Shown: positions 36,606 through 45,997, numbered from the stretch's first letter. The stretch: 64,000 nt of DNA from Pseudomonas weihenstephanensis (GCF_001043055.1 NZ_JYLF01000004.1:1-64000), one strand, 5' to 3'. Translations and numbers: made by a program. Notes: a model not told the origin generated them from the letters alone.

Positions 36606-37490
36606 TCATGAGCCAAAGGCCCGTGAGATCGCGATAATGCTCGGCCCGCCCAATACCATCAGCAAGGCCGGGAACAGAAACAACATCATGACCACCGACA
36701 TCTTGGCCGACATTTTTGAGATGTATTCCTGCATACGTGTGAGGCGTCGGTCATCCAGCAGGCTTTTCAGTGCCTGCAATGACTTCATCGCGCCGCCCCC
36801 CTGTTGAATCAACTGCTGAAGAATCACACACGTGTCATCAAACTCGTCCACGGCCAGCAAGCTCGCGGCTTTTTGCAGTTCCTGGCTCAGCTCCAGCCCC
36901 GAATCCACCCGGGCCAGCACCAGTCGCAACTCTGCGGTCAGCACCGGCAACAACTGTCGCGCTTCTTGGCTCAGCACCCGCAAAGCCTGCTCAACCGCCA
37001 TGCCGGACTCAAACAGGATGCGCAGCAACGGGATAAACGTTGAAACTTCAGTGGCCACCTGCCGCTGACGCCGGGCAGCCGCGAAAGCCAATAACCGCTT
37101 GGGCAGCAGATAGCCGACAGCCATGCCTAAAAGCAACACGGCCCACACGTTGCCCGAGCGTGGATACAGCACTTCATGGCCCACAAACGTCAGCCCGGCC
37201 ACCACCAACGGGGTGCCAATCTGAAACGCAGCAAACAGCGAGCGCTGACCCGCTGTGCGCCAGCCCACGCGGTTGAGCAGTGTCTGCGTTTCGGTGTCGA
37301 GGGTGATCGAGCGCTGGCCGATTTTGCTATTGCCCATCGCCCGCAGCCACACATTGAGCTTGCCGGCCCTGGTGGTCTCACCTTGTAATCGCTGGACCAC
37401 ACGCTGCTGACGCAGACGTTGCCGGATCACAGCATTGATCACCAGCGCCAAAGCGCACAGCAGTAAAACGGCACTGATCAGCAACGCCAT
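36606..37490 (-). CDS. tadC: TadC inner-membrane platform protein
   Basis: A 294-residue T2SF-domain membrane protein. It has an N-terminal hydrophobic helix, two central helices (FAAFQIGTPLVVAGLTFV and VWAVLLLGMAVGYLLP), the conserved domain from about residue 150, and a C-terminal helix. With TadB it forms the GspF-like platform that couples the TadA ATPase to pilin extrusion. The tadB stop lies 1 bp upstream of its start. Confidence 0.88.
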   Translation of the reverse strand: MALLISAVLLLCALALVINAVIRQRLRQQRVVQRLQGETTRAGKLNVWLRAMGNSKIGQRSITLDTETQTLLNRVGWRTAGQRSLFAAFQIGTPLVVAGLTFVGHEVLYPRSGNVWAVLLLGMAVGYLLPKRLLAFAAARRQRQVATEVSTFIPLLRILFESGMAVEQALRVLSQEARQLLPVLTAELRLVLARVDSGLELSQELQKAASLLAVDEFDDTCVILQQLIQQGGGAMKSLQALKSLLDDRRLTRMQEYISKMSAKMSVVMMLFLFPALLMVLGGPSIIAISRAFGS

Positions 37491-37491
37491 G

Positions 37492-38376
37492 TCATACGCT
37501 CCTTACCATCCGCCACAGCGCTAAACTGCCCATCACCTGCATAGCCAGTGCCGCCAACAGTAAATGCTGCCCCGCTGAGTCGTTCCATAACTTGGGCAAA
37601 TAGCCCGGGTTGGTCAGTGAGAAATACGCCAATAAGAGAATCGGCAGCACGCCAAGCACGATGGCCGTGATGCGCGTTTCACCGGTCATGGCCTTGAGTT
37701 GACGAGCGCCCTGGTCACGCTCGCGAATCAGCACAATCAGGTTTTCCAGCAATTCGCTGGCGTTGCCGCCATAGCGATGGTTGACCCTCAAGCCGAGCGC
37801 AAACAGACGAAACTCTTCACGTTCATACAACTGGGCAAAGTCTTGCACCGCGTCGGGCAAGCTCACACCCAGCTGTACGTTGCGCGACACACGGCTGATG
37901 CCCGTTTTAAGCGGATCACTCGACGCCTCAATGGCCAGGAGCACGGCGTCAGCCAACGTGCGACCGGCCTTCAAGCTGCGCACGCAGTGATCAAGTAACT
38001 GCGGCAGTTGCTCAACCATGCGCCGCACCCGTCGGTGATAGCGCCAACTGATGAACACCCTCAACAGCAACGGCGGCAGCAACACACTGGCGATGAAAAA
38101 TGACCACCCGCCCAGCAAACCAGCCACCGTGATCACACCCGCCCACAGGCCAATCCACAGCCCCAGGCGTTCAGAGGGGCGCCCTAACCCGGCTTGCAAA
38201 AAGGCCCGGTCCAACCAGGCCACGCCCACCGCCTTTGCGCCCGATTGAGGCTGCCCTTCGGCCAGGCGATCAAGCACCCGGCTGGTGGCAGGATCGCGCA
38301 TCACATGAAAAACAATAAACAGTCCCAAGCCGAACATCAGCACAGCGAGCAAGAGCAATATCAGGGCCGGGATCAT
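37492..38376 (-). CDS. tadB: TadB inner-membrane platform protein
   Basis: A 294-residue T2SF-domain protein paralogous to TadC. It has an N-terminal membrane helix, a helix pair near residues 70-110, the conserved stretch LLDHCVRSLKAGRTLADAVLLAIE near 125-148, a hallmark-rich segment ELLENLIVLIRERDQGARQLKAMTGE near 200-225, and two C-terminal helices. It sits between tadA and tadC in the usual order. Confidence 0.88.
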   Translation of the reverse strand: MIPALILLLLAVLMFGLGLFIVFHVMRDPATSRVLDRLAEGQPQSGAKAVGVAWLDRAFLQAGLGRPSERLGLWIGLWAGVITVAGLLGGWSFFIASVLLPPLLLRVFISWRYHRRVRRMVEQLPQLLDHCVRSLKAGRTLADAVLLAIEASSDPLKTGISRVSRNVQLGVSLPDAVQDFAQLYEREEFRLFALGLRVNHRYGGNASELLENLIVLIRERDQGARQLKAMTGETRITAIVLGVLPILLLAYFSLTNPGYLPKLWNDSAGQHLLLAALAMQVMGSLALWRMVRSV

Positions 38377-38386
38377 GGGCAGCGCC

Positions 38387-39664
38387 TCAGCCGTGGAGAT
38401 TCACAATCGGTTCACGACGCAATTTGTCGCCCGCCGGGTTGAGTGCTTCGCGCATAAAGCCAAAACCGGTGCGCCGGTCCAGTCGAAACAGGGTGTTGGT
38501 CACGTAGACGTCATCGCGCACGCCGACCACTTCCAGCACCTCGCTGACACAGCGGCGTCCATCGGGCATGCGCGTCAGTTGAATAATCACATCCAGGGCG
38601 GCGCAGATCATTTGGCGCAAGGTTTTCTCTGCCACCGTACGCCCGGTCAGGCCCACCAGGGTTTCCAGGCGCAGCAGGGCATCCTGCGCGGTGTTGGCGT
38701 GCACGGTGCTCATCGAGCCGTCGTGGCCGGTGTTCATCGCCGTCAGCACATCGAGCACTTCGACGCCGCGAATCTCCCCCAGAATGATGCGGTCGGGGCG
38801 CATGCGCAGGGCGTTGCGAATCAAGTCGCTGGCTTTGACTTCGCCGTGGCCTTCGGCATTCGGCGGGCGGGTTTCCAGACGCACGACGTGCGGGTGCCCC
38901 AACTGCAATTCGGCGACGTCTTCAATGGTCACCAGGCGCTCGTACGGGTTGATCAACTGGCTGAGGATGTTGAGCAGCGTGGTCTTGCCGGTGCCCGTAC
39001 CGCCGCTGATCAAAATGTTGCAGCGCTGGCCAACCGCCTCTTGAATAAACGCGTAAATCGCCTGGTCGATGGTTTGCATCGCCATCAGGTCAGTGCTTTT
39101 AAGCATGTCTTTACGAAACTTTCGAATCGACAGGCACGGGCCGTCCAGCGCAATCGGCGGGATGATCGCGTTCACTCGGCTGCCGTCCGGCATGCGCGCA
39201 TCCACCATCGGCGAGGACTCATCGAGCCTGCGCCCCAGCGGCGCCAAAATACGCTGCATCACCCGTTCAACGTGGTGATCGTCAATAAAGCGCAGCTCGC
39301 TCTGGTGCAGGATGCCGTCGCGTTCAACAAACACCCGGTGCGGCCCGTTGACCAGAATTTCGGTAACGGCCGGGTCGCGCAGCAGCACTTCCAGCGGGCC
39401 GAAACCGGTCAGTTCGTCGACGATTTCTTCCGCCAAACGCTCCATTTCATAGCGCGAGATCGCCAGGTGCAGGCGGGATACGTACTCGGCAACTTTGTCC
39501 GTCACAAATTGCGACAACGCCTGACGGGAGTCTTCAAGCAGGTTTTTGCCGGACTCTTCGATCGCATCGATGATGTAGCGATGCAGCACCAGTTTCAGGC
39601 TGTCGTGATCGGCATGCCCATTCTTGGTATGCAGGCCCGCGCCGAATAATTTTTCGCCGCTCAT
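38387..39664 (-). CDS. tadA: TadA/CpaF secretion ATPase
   Basis: A 425-residue type II/IV secretion ATPase. The N-terminal domain spans about residues 1-120, followed by the Walker A box ISGGTGTGKTTLLN near residues 220-233, the Asp and His boxes (TIEDVAELQLGHPHVVRLETR) and Walker B IILGEIRG. It powers Flp pilus assembly, and possibly retraction. The start overlaps the tadZ stop by 4 bp (ATGA). Confidence 0.92.
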   Translation of the reverse strand: MSGEKLFGAGLHTKNGHADHDSLKLVLHRYIIDAIEESGKNLLEDSRQALSQFVTDKVAEYVSRLHLAISRYEMERLAEEIVDELTGFGPLEVLLRDPAVTEILVNGPHRVFVERDGILHQSELRFIDDHHVERVMQRILAPLGRRLDESSPMVDARMPDGSRVNAIIPPIALDGPCLSIRKFRKDMLKSTDLMAMQTIDQAIYAFIQEAVGQRCNILISGGTGTGKTTLLNILSQLINPYERLVTIEDVAELQLGHPHVVRLETRPPNAEGHGEVKASDLIRNALRMRPDRIILGEIRGVEVLDVLTAMNTGHDGSMSTVHANTAQDALLRLETLVGLTGRTVAEKTLRQMICAALDVIIQLTRMPDGRRCVSEVLEVVGVRDDVYVTNTLFRLDRRTGFGFMREALNPAGDKLRREPIVNLHG

Positions 39665-40851
39665 TTAACCCCCCACAGACGGTTCAACCATTTGGCAGAC
39701 GGTTTTTCCAGCCCCTCGGAACGTTTGGCAAAGCGCTCGCCCAAGGTTTTGAGGCCCTGACTCAGCGCTTCTCGCGGGGCCAACTCGAACAGGGTGGTGG
39801 CCTGGTTTTTGGCGTTCATGCGCAGTTCGTCGCTGGGGGGCAACGTGGCCAGTACTTCAAGGCCAAAACTTTTGGCCAGTGCATCGGCGTCCGGCGCGAC
39901 GCCGCGCAGGTAACGGTCCACCAACAGTCGCGCATGTTCGAGCTTCATGCCCTTGGCGCGCCACAGGTTGAGAATGGCCAGGTTGCGGCGGCAATCGAGT
40001 ACGTTTTGATCGGTGTACCACAGCAACTTGTCGCAATGGCTGACAAAGGTGCGCAAGGCTTCACTGTCAGGCTGGCCCGTGAGGTTCACCACAATGTGCT
40101 GAAAGTGCTGACGCAAGGCGCTGAGCAACATGTACAACTCGGCGGCGCTGGTGTGCTCCAGCGGTTCGTCGCTGTCACTGTAGGCCAAAATCCGCAGCCC
40201 GCCGGGGGCGGTGGTAAACGCACTGTCGATCAGCGTGCTGTCCAGGCGGCGCAAATGCCGCAAGGCGTCGCCAAAGTAGAACGTGCTTTCAAGGCCCAAC
40301 ATCGCGATGCTGTCGCCACGCGGCAAACCCAAATCCAGCAACAGCGTGTGTTGACCGCTCTTTTGCACCACCAGCCCCAGATGACTGGCCAGCAACGCGC
40401 CGTCCGCATTGCACTGCGCGCTGTACATCACGGTCAGGCCACCCAGTTGCGCGTTCGGCGTGACCGCTGGCAGACGCTTGCTCAGGCGCCGCACCAGCCC
40501 TGCGACCTCGCTGGAACGCGAGCCATAGGCGACAAAGTCGCGCGCTCCGGCGCGCATGGCGTTGAGCACCAGTTGGTTGTCCATGCCATCGCCCAACGCA
40601 ACAATCGCCAGCATCGGCTTGGCTTCCAGCGCGCCTTCAATCAACGCGCACTGGGCCACAACTTTTTCGCGGTCCAGCCCCACAAACACCAGCCCGGCGA
40701 AGGTCACATCCACCAGTGCCAGCAGCTCGTCCAGGCTGCTGGTGCCCGCCCCCACCACTTGCCCCAGCGGCGCCAGCGCCCCCTGTAACCATTCAAGATC
40801 GGTGTTGTTGCGCGTCAGTGCGAGAAACGTCTGGCTCAGGCTTTCGCTCAT
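39661..40851 (-). CDS. tadZ: TadZ/CpaE-like localisation protein with a degenerate ATPase site
   Basis: A 396-residue protein with an N-terminal receiver-like domain (about residues 8-130) and a C-terminal ParA/MinD-like domain. TadZ places the Tad machine at the pole. Where CpaE/MinD proteins have a deviant Walker A loop of the SPKGGxGxTT type, this one reads SAQCNADGALLAS, with no lysine and no P-loop glycines, so ATP hydrolysis is unlikely. Otherwise position and length fit. Four-base overlaps link it to both rcpA and tadA. Confidence 0.82.
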   Translation of the reverse strand: MSESLSQTFLALTRNNTDLEWLQGALAPLGQVVGAGTSSLDELLALVDVTFAGLVFVGLDREKVVAQCALIEGALEAKPMLAIVALGDGMDNQLVLNAMRAGARDFVAYGSRSSEVAGLVRRLSKRLPAVTPNAQLGGLTVMYSAQCNADGALLASHLGLVVQKSGQHTLLLDLGLPRGDSIAMLGLESTFYFGDALRHLRRLDSTLIDSAFTTAPGGLRILAYSDSDEPLEHTSAAELYMLLSALRQHFQHIVVNLTGQPDSEALRTFVSHCDKLLWYTDQNVLDCRRNLAILNLWRAKGMKLEHARLLVDRYLRGVAPDADALAKSFGLEVLATLPPSDELRMNAKNQATTLFELAPREALSQGLKTLGERFAKRSEGLEKPSAKWLNRLWGVK

Positions 40852-42074
40852 TTGGATAACCCGCTACGGCGATTGAAATTGCCGTTTTCAAGGAAATACA
40901 GGCGATACCAATTGGGGTCGTAGTTGCGCAGTTTTTCGCCAGGCAACGACGGCAGTTGCGCGTTGGCCGCCAAGGGTTGAATCAAATGCGGGGTGACAAT
41001 CATCAGCAACTCGCGTTCTTCGCGGCTGATGTTGGAGGAGCGGAAAAACGCCCCCAGAATCGGGATATCGCCCAGGCCGGGGAATTTATCCACTTGGGAG
41101 CTGTTGCGCGAGCTGATCAACCCACTGATGACAAAACTCTCGCCGTCGGCCAGGGAGATGCTGGTGTCGGTGCGGCGCACCGTCAGGCCGGGCACCAGCG
41201 TACCGGCGATGTTCACCGCATTGGTGTAATCCAGCTCGCTGACTTCGGGGGCGACTTTGAGCAGGATGCGATCACGGCTGACCACCGTCGGGGTCAAGGT
41301 CAGGCGGATACCGAACTCCTTGTACTCAATCGACACGTTATCGCTGCCGCTACTGGGCACCGGGATCGGCACCTCGCCTCCCGCCAGAAACGTCGCACTT
41401 TGACCGCTCAACGCGACCAGGCTTGGACGCGCCAGGGTGTAGGCAAAACCGCTGCCTTCCAGAGCATTGATCATCGCCCTTACCCGCCCGCCGCCAAAAC
41501 CGATGTTGAAGTACTTGTTATTGGCGGGAGGGCCGCCCGTGATGATGTTTTCGGCCGTGGTAATCAGCGCGCCCGGCGAGCCGAGCAGAAAGTTGCTGCC
41601 CATGCCAAAAATCGAAGTACTGGCTTCCTGAAGCTTGGTGCGGCTGACTTCGACAAAACGAATGTCGGTCTGTACCTGACTGGGCAAGGTCGGGTCTTCA
41701 GAGGGTGCAAGGGACGCCGTGGTGAAGCCGCTGCTGGCCTTGCCTTTGACGAACACCATGCTCTGGCGTGGCGATTTGGAGCACGCGGTCCAGACCATCA
41801 AGCTGGTGGTGCCGGGGGCGACGCCCGTGAGCACAAAGGCACTGTCGCCATTGGCCTGCACATCGGCAATGGTCGGGTCGCCCACTGCAATGCGGGTAAT
41901 GCTGACCGGAGAATCCAGTGCTTGCTGGGTGCCTTGCGCCACTTCCAATACGGAGGGCAATGCCCCCAATGACGCGCAACTGGCCGAGGCCGCCGAGGCC
42001 ATTTGCACACACACACCAGTTAACACCAGCGTCCAGACAGCGCATTTGAACAGCGGCACACAACGTTGACTCAT
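40848..42074 (-). CDS. rcpA: RcpA/CpaC outer-membrane secretin
   Basis: A 408-residue secretin with a signal peptide (LTGVCVQMASAASA), an N-terminal BON-like pilus-assembly domain (IAVGDPTIADVQ, VLTGVAPGTTSLMVW) and a secretin core (EFGIRLTLTPTVVSRDRILLKVAPEVSELDY, VRRTDTSISLADGESFVISGLIS, PGLGDIPILGAFFRS). It forms the outer-membrane channel for the Flp pilus. It overlaps tadZ by 4 bp. Confidence 0.9.
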   Translation of the reverse strand: MSQRCVPLFKCAVWTLVLTGVCVQMASAASASCASLGALPSVLEVAQGTQQALDSPVSITRIAVGDPTIADVQANGDSAFVLTGVAPGTTSLMVWTACSKSPRQSMVFVKGKASSGFTTASLAPSEDPTLPSQVQTDIRFVEVSRTKLQEASTSIFGMGSNFLLGSPGALITTAENIITGGPPANNKYFNIGFGGGRVRAMINALEGSGFAYTLARPSLVALSGQSATFLAGGEVPIPVPSSGSDNVSIEYKEFGIRLTLTPTVVSRDRILLKVAPEVSELDYTNAVNIAGTLVPGLTVRRTDTSISLADGESFVISGLISSRNSSQVDKFPGLGDIPILGAFFRSSNISREERELLMIVTPHLIQPLAANAQLPSLPGEKLRNYDPNWYRLYFLENGNFNRRSGLSK

Positions 42075-42102
42075 GCTGGACTTCCTTGCAGATCAGGAAT
42101 TT

Positions 42103-43038
42103 TTATTGGGCAGGCTGTTGGGCGGTTTGAGCGCCCCGAATAATCTCGATACCGCGCACCCGAGGGGCGCCAGCAGGGCGAGTGGCCGGGGCTTTGGCCG
42201 GGCTTGCCATGGCTAATTGATTGAACTGATAAAGCCCGCGCCTGGCCGCTTGCACATTGCTGGAGGCGTCTTCATCGCCCGACCAGTACTTGCTCAAACG
42301 CTGCTCTTGCGCGCTGCGCACCGCCAGACGCAACGTCCCGGCCTGCGTCGCGAGCATTAATTGATTGACCAACGGTTCGGGAATGGCGAGCACCACCGTG
42401 CGTGCACTGACCCGGCGCGCCGCTTGCTGTTGAGCCTGCTCGGGCGTGGGTGCCGCACTGGCGGGCTGGCCGTCACTGGTCAGCCCCAGTTCATCGCCCA
42501 GACTCAACACCCGCACCGCCGGCAGCACCAGTTGCGCCGAGGGTTCAGGGTTGGCGGTGTCCTGGCGCAGAAACAACAAAATATCAACGTAATCACCGGG
42601 GCCAAACTGCCCGGCAGCACCGCTCACCTCGTCAATTGCCACGGCCAGCGCACGCTCATCCGGGCGAATCATGCGCGCCAGCGGCCCGCCCACTTCGAAG
42701 CTTTGTTCGGTCAGCCAAGTGCCTGCATTGAGAGCGCGCCACGGCGTTCGCCCCACCGCCTGTTCGATAGAGGTCAAGCTGCCAATGGGCGCTGTGCGCA
42801 ATTTTTCCAGCGTCAAATCTTCGGCAGTCAGGGCCACATGCGGGGCTACATCACGGCTCAACACCACCACCGATTGCTTGGTCTGATCCTCAAGATTAGC
42901 GGCGCCCTGCTCCACCACTTGGGCCACAGGAACGGGGGCAACAGGCTGATTGCGGGTCAACATCAACCCCCAAAAACCGGCAGCAATGGCGCCTAAAAAA
43001 AGGACGCCGGCCAGTACCAGACTGCGACGATTGTTCAT
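42103..43038 (-). CDS. rcpC: RcpC/CpaB pilus assembly protein
   Basis: A 311-residue protein with one N-terminal membrane helix (LVLAGVLFLGAIAAGFWGLML) followed by a SAF-type domain (VVLSRDVAPHVALTAEDLTLEKLRTAP, GTWLTEQSFE) and the CpaB core (VDEVSGAAGQFGPGDYVDILLF). It is periplasmic, binds peptidoglycan and supports the RcpA secretin. It is first gene of the minus-strand tad operon, divergent from flp. Confidence 0.88.
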   Translation of the reverse strand: MNNRRSLVLAGVLFLGAIAAGFWGLMLTRNQPVAPVPVAQVVEQGAANLEDQTKQSVVVLSRDVAPHVALTAEDLTLEKLRTAPIGSLTSIEQAVGRTPWRALNAGTWLTEQSFEVGGPLARMIRPDERALAVAIDEVSGAAGQFGPGDYVDILLFLRQDTANPEPSAQLVLPAVRVLSLGDELGLTSDGQPASAAPTPEQAQQQAARRVSARTVVLAIPEPLVNQLMLATQAGTLRLAVRSAQEQRLSKYWSGDEDASSNVQAARRGLYQFNQLAMASPAKAPATRPAGAPRVRGIEIIRGAQTAQQPAQ

Positions 43039-43387
43039 ATTGGCACTCCCTTCCCACTGCGTATGGCAGACGAAAAATCATTCGCAATCAGGTAGCTATG
43101 AACGTCAAGACGGCTTGCAACCATTTCGCTATTTGAAGGTAGCGCAGCTAGGACAAAACGCCATTACTGAGCGGATTATTTCTAGCTGATAAATCAGACA
43201 CTTTGATTTGTTTACCTTTTTTGGATCCGCTTCGCCTGACCTGGATGGATTAATACTTTGTGATTAATCCTTTCTTACAGTTGTGAGCTTGAGCTTTGTT
43301 GACAATGCTGTGGTGGCAAATAGGAATTATGTCGCACCACCGTTACACAGTGCCCGCCTCGGCGCACTAACACTAAGGAGAAGTCTG
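43039..43387. promoter_or_regulatory. Divergent rcpC/flp promoter region with inverted repeat
   Basis: No gene is visible in this 349-bp gap. For flp a likely promoter has -35 TTGACA (43299-43304) and a -10 within TAGGAATTAT (43321-43330). About 30 bp upstream of the -35 lies the inverted repeat GGATTAAT-N8-ATTAATCC (43247-43270), with weaker elements GGATTATT (43173-43180) and CTGAT-AA-ATCAG (43186-43197). The same half-site is paired upstream of the glycine-rich lipoprotein gene. PprB is the best candidate binder. Confidence 0.6.
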
Positions 43388-43615
43388 ATGCTTTTAGATA
43401 CTGTTCTTAAAGTGTATGCGCCAGCTCAGGCGTTCTGTGTCTATCACACCCAACAACTGATTAAGCGCAAGGACGGGGCGGCGGGTATTGAATACGTGGT
43501 GATTGTGGGGATCGTTGCACTGGCAATTATTCTTTTTGCAACCCCCTTTACAGATGCTATTAAAAGTACTTTAAACAAAGTCGTGACTGCCTTGGGCGGC
43601 ACGACGGTGACGTAA
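43388..43615 (+). CDS. flp: Flp-type major prepilin
   Basis: A 75-residue Flp pilin precursor. The leader is 30 residues and ends KRKDG; cleavage after Gly30 leaves AAGIEYVVIVG with Glu at +5 and the adjacent Tyr, the Flp motif. A hydrophobic helix and a short tail (NKVVTALGGTTVT) follow. FppA processes it and TadA/B/C extrude it. AAGGAG lies 7 nt before the ATG. The single-domain response regulator follows 51 bp downstream on the same strand. Confidence 0.93.
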   Translation: MLLDTVLKVYAPAQAFCVYHTQQLIKRKDGAAGIEYVVIVGIVALAIILFATPFTDAIKSTLNKVVTALGGTTVT

Positions 43616-43666
43616 GAGCACAGAGGGGAAACATATTTGACCGTTCCATTTTTACAGGACAGCAAG

Positions 43667-44077
43667 ATGACAACCTCTTCGTCACGCCAACAACTGCTTC
43701 TCGTGGATGACGAAGAGGACGCACTTCTGGAGCTGGCCGAGCTGCTGGAGGGCGAGGGTTTTTGTTGCTTTACCGCGGTGTCAGTCAAGATCGCGCTGCA
43801 ACAGCTGACCAAACACCCCGACATTGCGCTGGTCATCACCGACCTGCGCATGCCTGAAGAAAGTGGTATTTCGCTGATCAAGCGCCTGCGCGAACACACC
43901 GCCCGCCAACATCTGCCGGTGATTGTCATGTCGGGCCATGCCGACATGGACGACGTCAGTGATTTGCTGCGCTTGCAGGTGTTGGACCTGTTCCGCAAAC
44001 CCATTTACCACGCACGCCTGCTCGACACCCTCAACAACCTCTTCCCATTGCCCACCCTAAGTCTGGCTGAGCACTGA
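43667..44077 (+). CDS. Single-domain response regulator next to flp
   Basis: A 136-residue receiver-only protein with acidic pair DD (residues 14-15), phospho-acceptor Asp59 in ITDLRMPEESG, and switch residues in MSGHAD and FRKPIYH. There is no output domain; about 15 residues follow the receiver fold. It lies 51 bp downstream of flp and may share its transcript. It could be a phosphate sink or competitor for PprA, or a protein-binding switch for the pilus machine. A TTG start 10 codons upstream is possible, but this ATG has AGGA at proper spacing. Confidence 0.82.
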   Translation: MTTSSSRQQLLLVDDEEDALLELAELLEGEGFCCFTAVSVKIALQQLTKHPDIALVITDLRMPEESGISLIKRLREHTARQHLPVIVMSGHADMDDVSDLLRLQVLDLFRKPIYHARLLDTLNNLFPLPTLSLAEH

Positions 44078-44123
44078 TCCTCCCGTTATTACGAGCGCTG
44101 CACCCCGCGTAGGAACTGCCGCT

Positions 44124-44162
44124 GGCTGCGATGTTTAACGTGGCAGGTCCAACATCGCAGCC
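44124..44162. terminator. REP-like hairpin between convergent genes
   Basis: GGCTGCGATGTT/AACATCGCAGCC has perfect 12-bp arms with a 15-nt loop, preceded by GTAGGAACTGCC. It lies between the response regulator and the convergent TPS transporter gene. The GCTGCGAT core is shared with REP-type elements elsewhere in the window. Confidence 0.6.
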
Positions 44163-44186
44163 TTGGTCAGCCACCCCAAGTACGTC

Positions 44187-45869
44187 TTACAACTGGTAAC
44201 TGAAGCTCAAGGTGTAGCGCGGGCGACGGTTGAAGCTGTCCAGCGCCATGTCGGACATGGGTTTGGCCACTTCGAGGGCGATGTTGTAATAACGCTTGTC
44301 GCCAAAACGCAGACCCACGGCCGCCGATGACATGTCCGAACCTTTGAACGGTAAATCGTTGAACCAGGTTTTGGCCTTGTCCAGCACCCCATACGGTTGC
44401 AGCAATTTCACCCACTCACCGTCCCGGTTGAAGCTGTAGTTGACCTCATATGCCACCCCCCAGCCTTTGTCGCCGGAGGCTTGGTCATCGGGGTAGCCAC
44501 GGCCAAAGTTCTGCCCACCAAACACCGCGCGCTCACTGTCGGGCAGGCTGTCGCTGCTCCAATACAACGCGCCGGACATCACGCCCTGCCAGTTTTCAAA
44601 GAAGGTGTCACTCTGTACGCCCGACAGGCGCAGGCGGAAAAAATCGAGGTCGTATTGGTTACCGGTCAGACTGGTTTCGCTCTTGGCACCCAAGCCATTC
44701 ATGCCCTGGTACAAACCGGCGCTGACGATGCGCAATTGCTTGGCATTGGATTTGCGCCAATCCCCCTCAAACGCCAAGGCACGCACATCGGTTTTTTCAC
44801 TGATGCTGACCGGAAAACCGACCACATCGTAATCCGTCCTGTCGTTCACGCCATACAGACGCGCGCCGACGCTGAGCCACTGGTTCGGCGCGGCAATCAG
44901 CGGATGGCTGACGCCAATCGAGAAGCGATCATTCTCGCGATGCGGTTTGAGTTCAAAGCCGTCGCTGGTGGCAATGCTGCTGCCGGGGTCGCTGCGATAG
45001 CGCGCACCGTACAGGCTCAACTGGGTGCCTTCGGCATTCAGGTATTGGCTGTAGTCGATGCGGTAGTAATGTTCTTTGTCGTTACCCGGCGGGAACAGCC
45101 CGCTCAACGTCAGTTGCTCAGCCATCGCCGTTTGCGAGTTGCTGCTCACACCCAACAACGCCTGCGTGCTGTCACGGCTGCCTTGGGTGAGGCTCATGCT
45201 GGTGGTGAACGGCTTGCGGCTGGCGTTGATGGTCAAGGTTGAGGCGCCATCGGTGGTGCCCGGTGGCGGCACTTGCGCTTGCAGGGTGACGCCCGGAATG
45301 CGGCCCATCAGCGTCGCGTAGCGGTCGAAGGTTTTACGCGTCAAAGGGCGCTCGCCCTTGAGCTTGTCCACCAACTCATCAATAAAGCCTTTCACCCGAC
45401 CGACATCGCCTTGCACGGTGTAGTCACGAATGTAGCCTTCCACCAGCACCACCCGGACCAGTCCTTGCGCAAAGTCCTGCGGCGGGAGATAGGCGTAAGA
45501 CAGCAGATAACCATCGGTTTGATAGCGCGTGGTGAGGGTGCGCGTGGCATCGATCAGTTGTGCCAGGCTGATTTCATGCCCAAGCAGCGGTTGATACGCC
45601 GCGCCCAACTCCTTGAGCGGGTACACCGTGCCCCCTTCAATCTGCAATTTACGAATGGTCAGCTTCGTGCCCATGACCAGCGGCGGTGGTTCGACGGCCC
45701 CAGGCTTAGGGAGTTGCAACGCAGGCTTTTGCGGGCGATAAGCATCGACCGGCAGGTTGGGCGTGGGCAGGGTTTGCATCGTGTCGTTGCTGTTGAGAAA
45801 ACGCGGCAGCGGCTCAGCCAACGCATACGGGGTCAAAGCCAGACACAGAAGAGGAACGCAAGTACGCAT
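44187..45869 (-). CDS. Two-partner secretion outer-membrane transporter (ShlB/FhaC/HecB family)
   Basis: A 560-residue TpsB-type Omp85 protein. It has a signal peptide (VPLLCLALTPYALA), a linker, two POTRA domains (about residues 65-220; LTIRKLQIEGG, GYLLSYAYLPPQ, GLVRVVLVEGYI) and a 16-strand beta barrel. The conserved L6 motif appears as FGGQNFGRGYPDD, and the protein ends FSYQL. It should export a TpsA exoprotein across the outer membrane. No TpsA with a haemagglutinin secretion domain is present in the window. AAGGAG lies 6 nt before the ATG; in-frame upstream starts are rejected. Confidence 0.87.
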   Translation of the reverse strand: MRTCVPLLCLALTPYALAEPLPRFLNSNDTMQTLPTPNLPVDAYRPQKPALQLPKPGAVEPPPLVMGTKLTIRKLQIEGGTVYPLKELGAAYQPLLGHEISLAQLIDATRTLTTRYQTDGYLLSYAYLPPQDFAQGLVRVVLVEGYIRDYTVQGDVGRVKGFIDELVDKLKGERPLTRKTFDRYATLMGRIPGVTLQAQVPPPGTTDGASTLTINASRKPFTTSMSLTQGSRDSTQALLGVSSNSQTAMAEQLTLSGLFPPGNDKEHYYRIDYSQYLNAEGTQLSLYGARYRSDPGSSIATSDGFELKPHRENDRFSIGVSHPLIAAPNQWLSVGARLYGVNDRTDYDVVGFPVSISEKTDVRALAFEGDWRKSNAKQLRIVSAGLYQGMNGLGAKSETSLTGNQYDLDFFRLRLSGVQSDTFFENWQGVMSGALYWSSDSLPDSERAVFGGQNFGRGYPDDQASGDKGWGVAYEVNYSFNRDGEWVKLLQPYGVLDKAKTWFNDLPFKGSDMSSAAVGLRFGDKRYYNIALEVAKPMSDMALDSFNRRPRYTLSFSYQL

Positions 45870-45962
45870 ATGACACTCCTTGGTCAACAACCGCGACATG
45901 ACGAGGTGGACGCGTCGTCTGACTGCAACGCTACCCGGTGCAATTCCTACATTCCTCGCATG

Positions 45963-45997
45963 AAAAAAGACGAGAGATTCATCTGAACCTCTCGTCT
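45963..45997 (-). terminator. Strong intrinsic terminator after the repeat-lipoprotein gene
   Basis: On the minus strand the stem AGACGAGAG/CTCTCGTCT has a 12-nt loop and is followed by TTTTTTC. It stands between the glycine-rich lipoprotein gene and the TPS transporter gene, so the two are not a simple operon. Confidence 0.85.
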
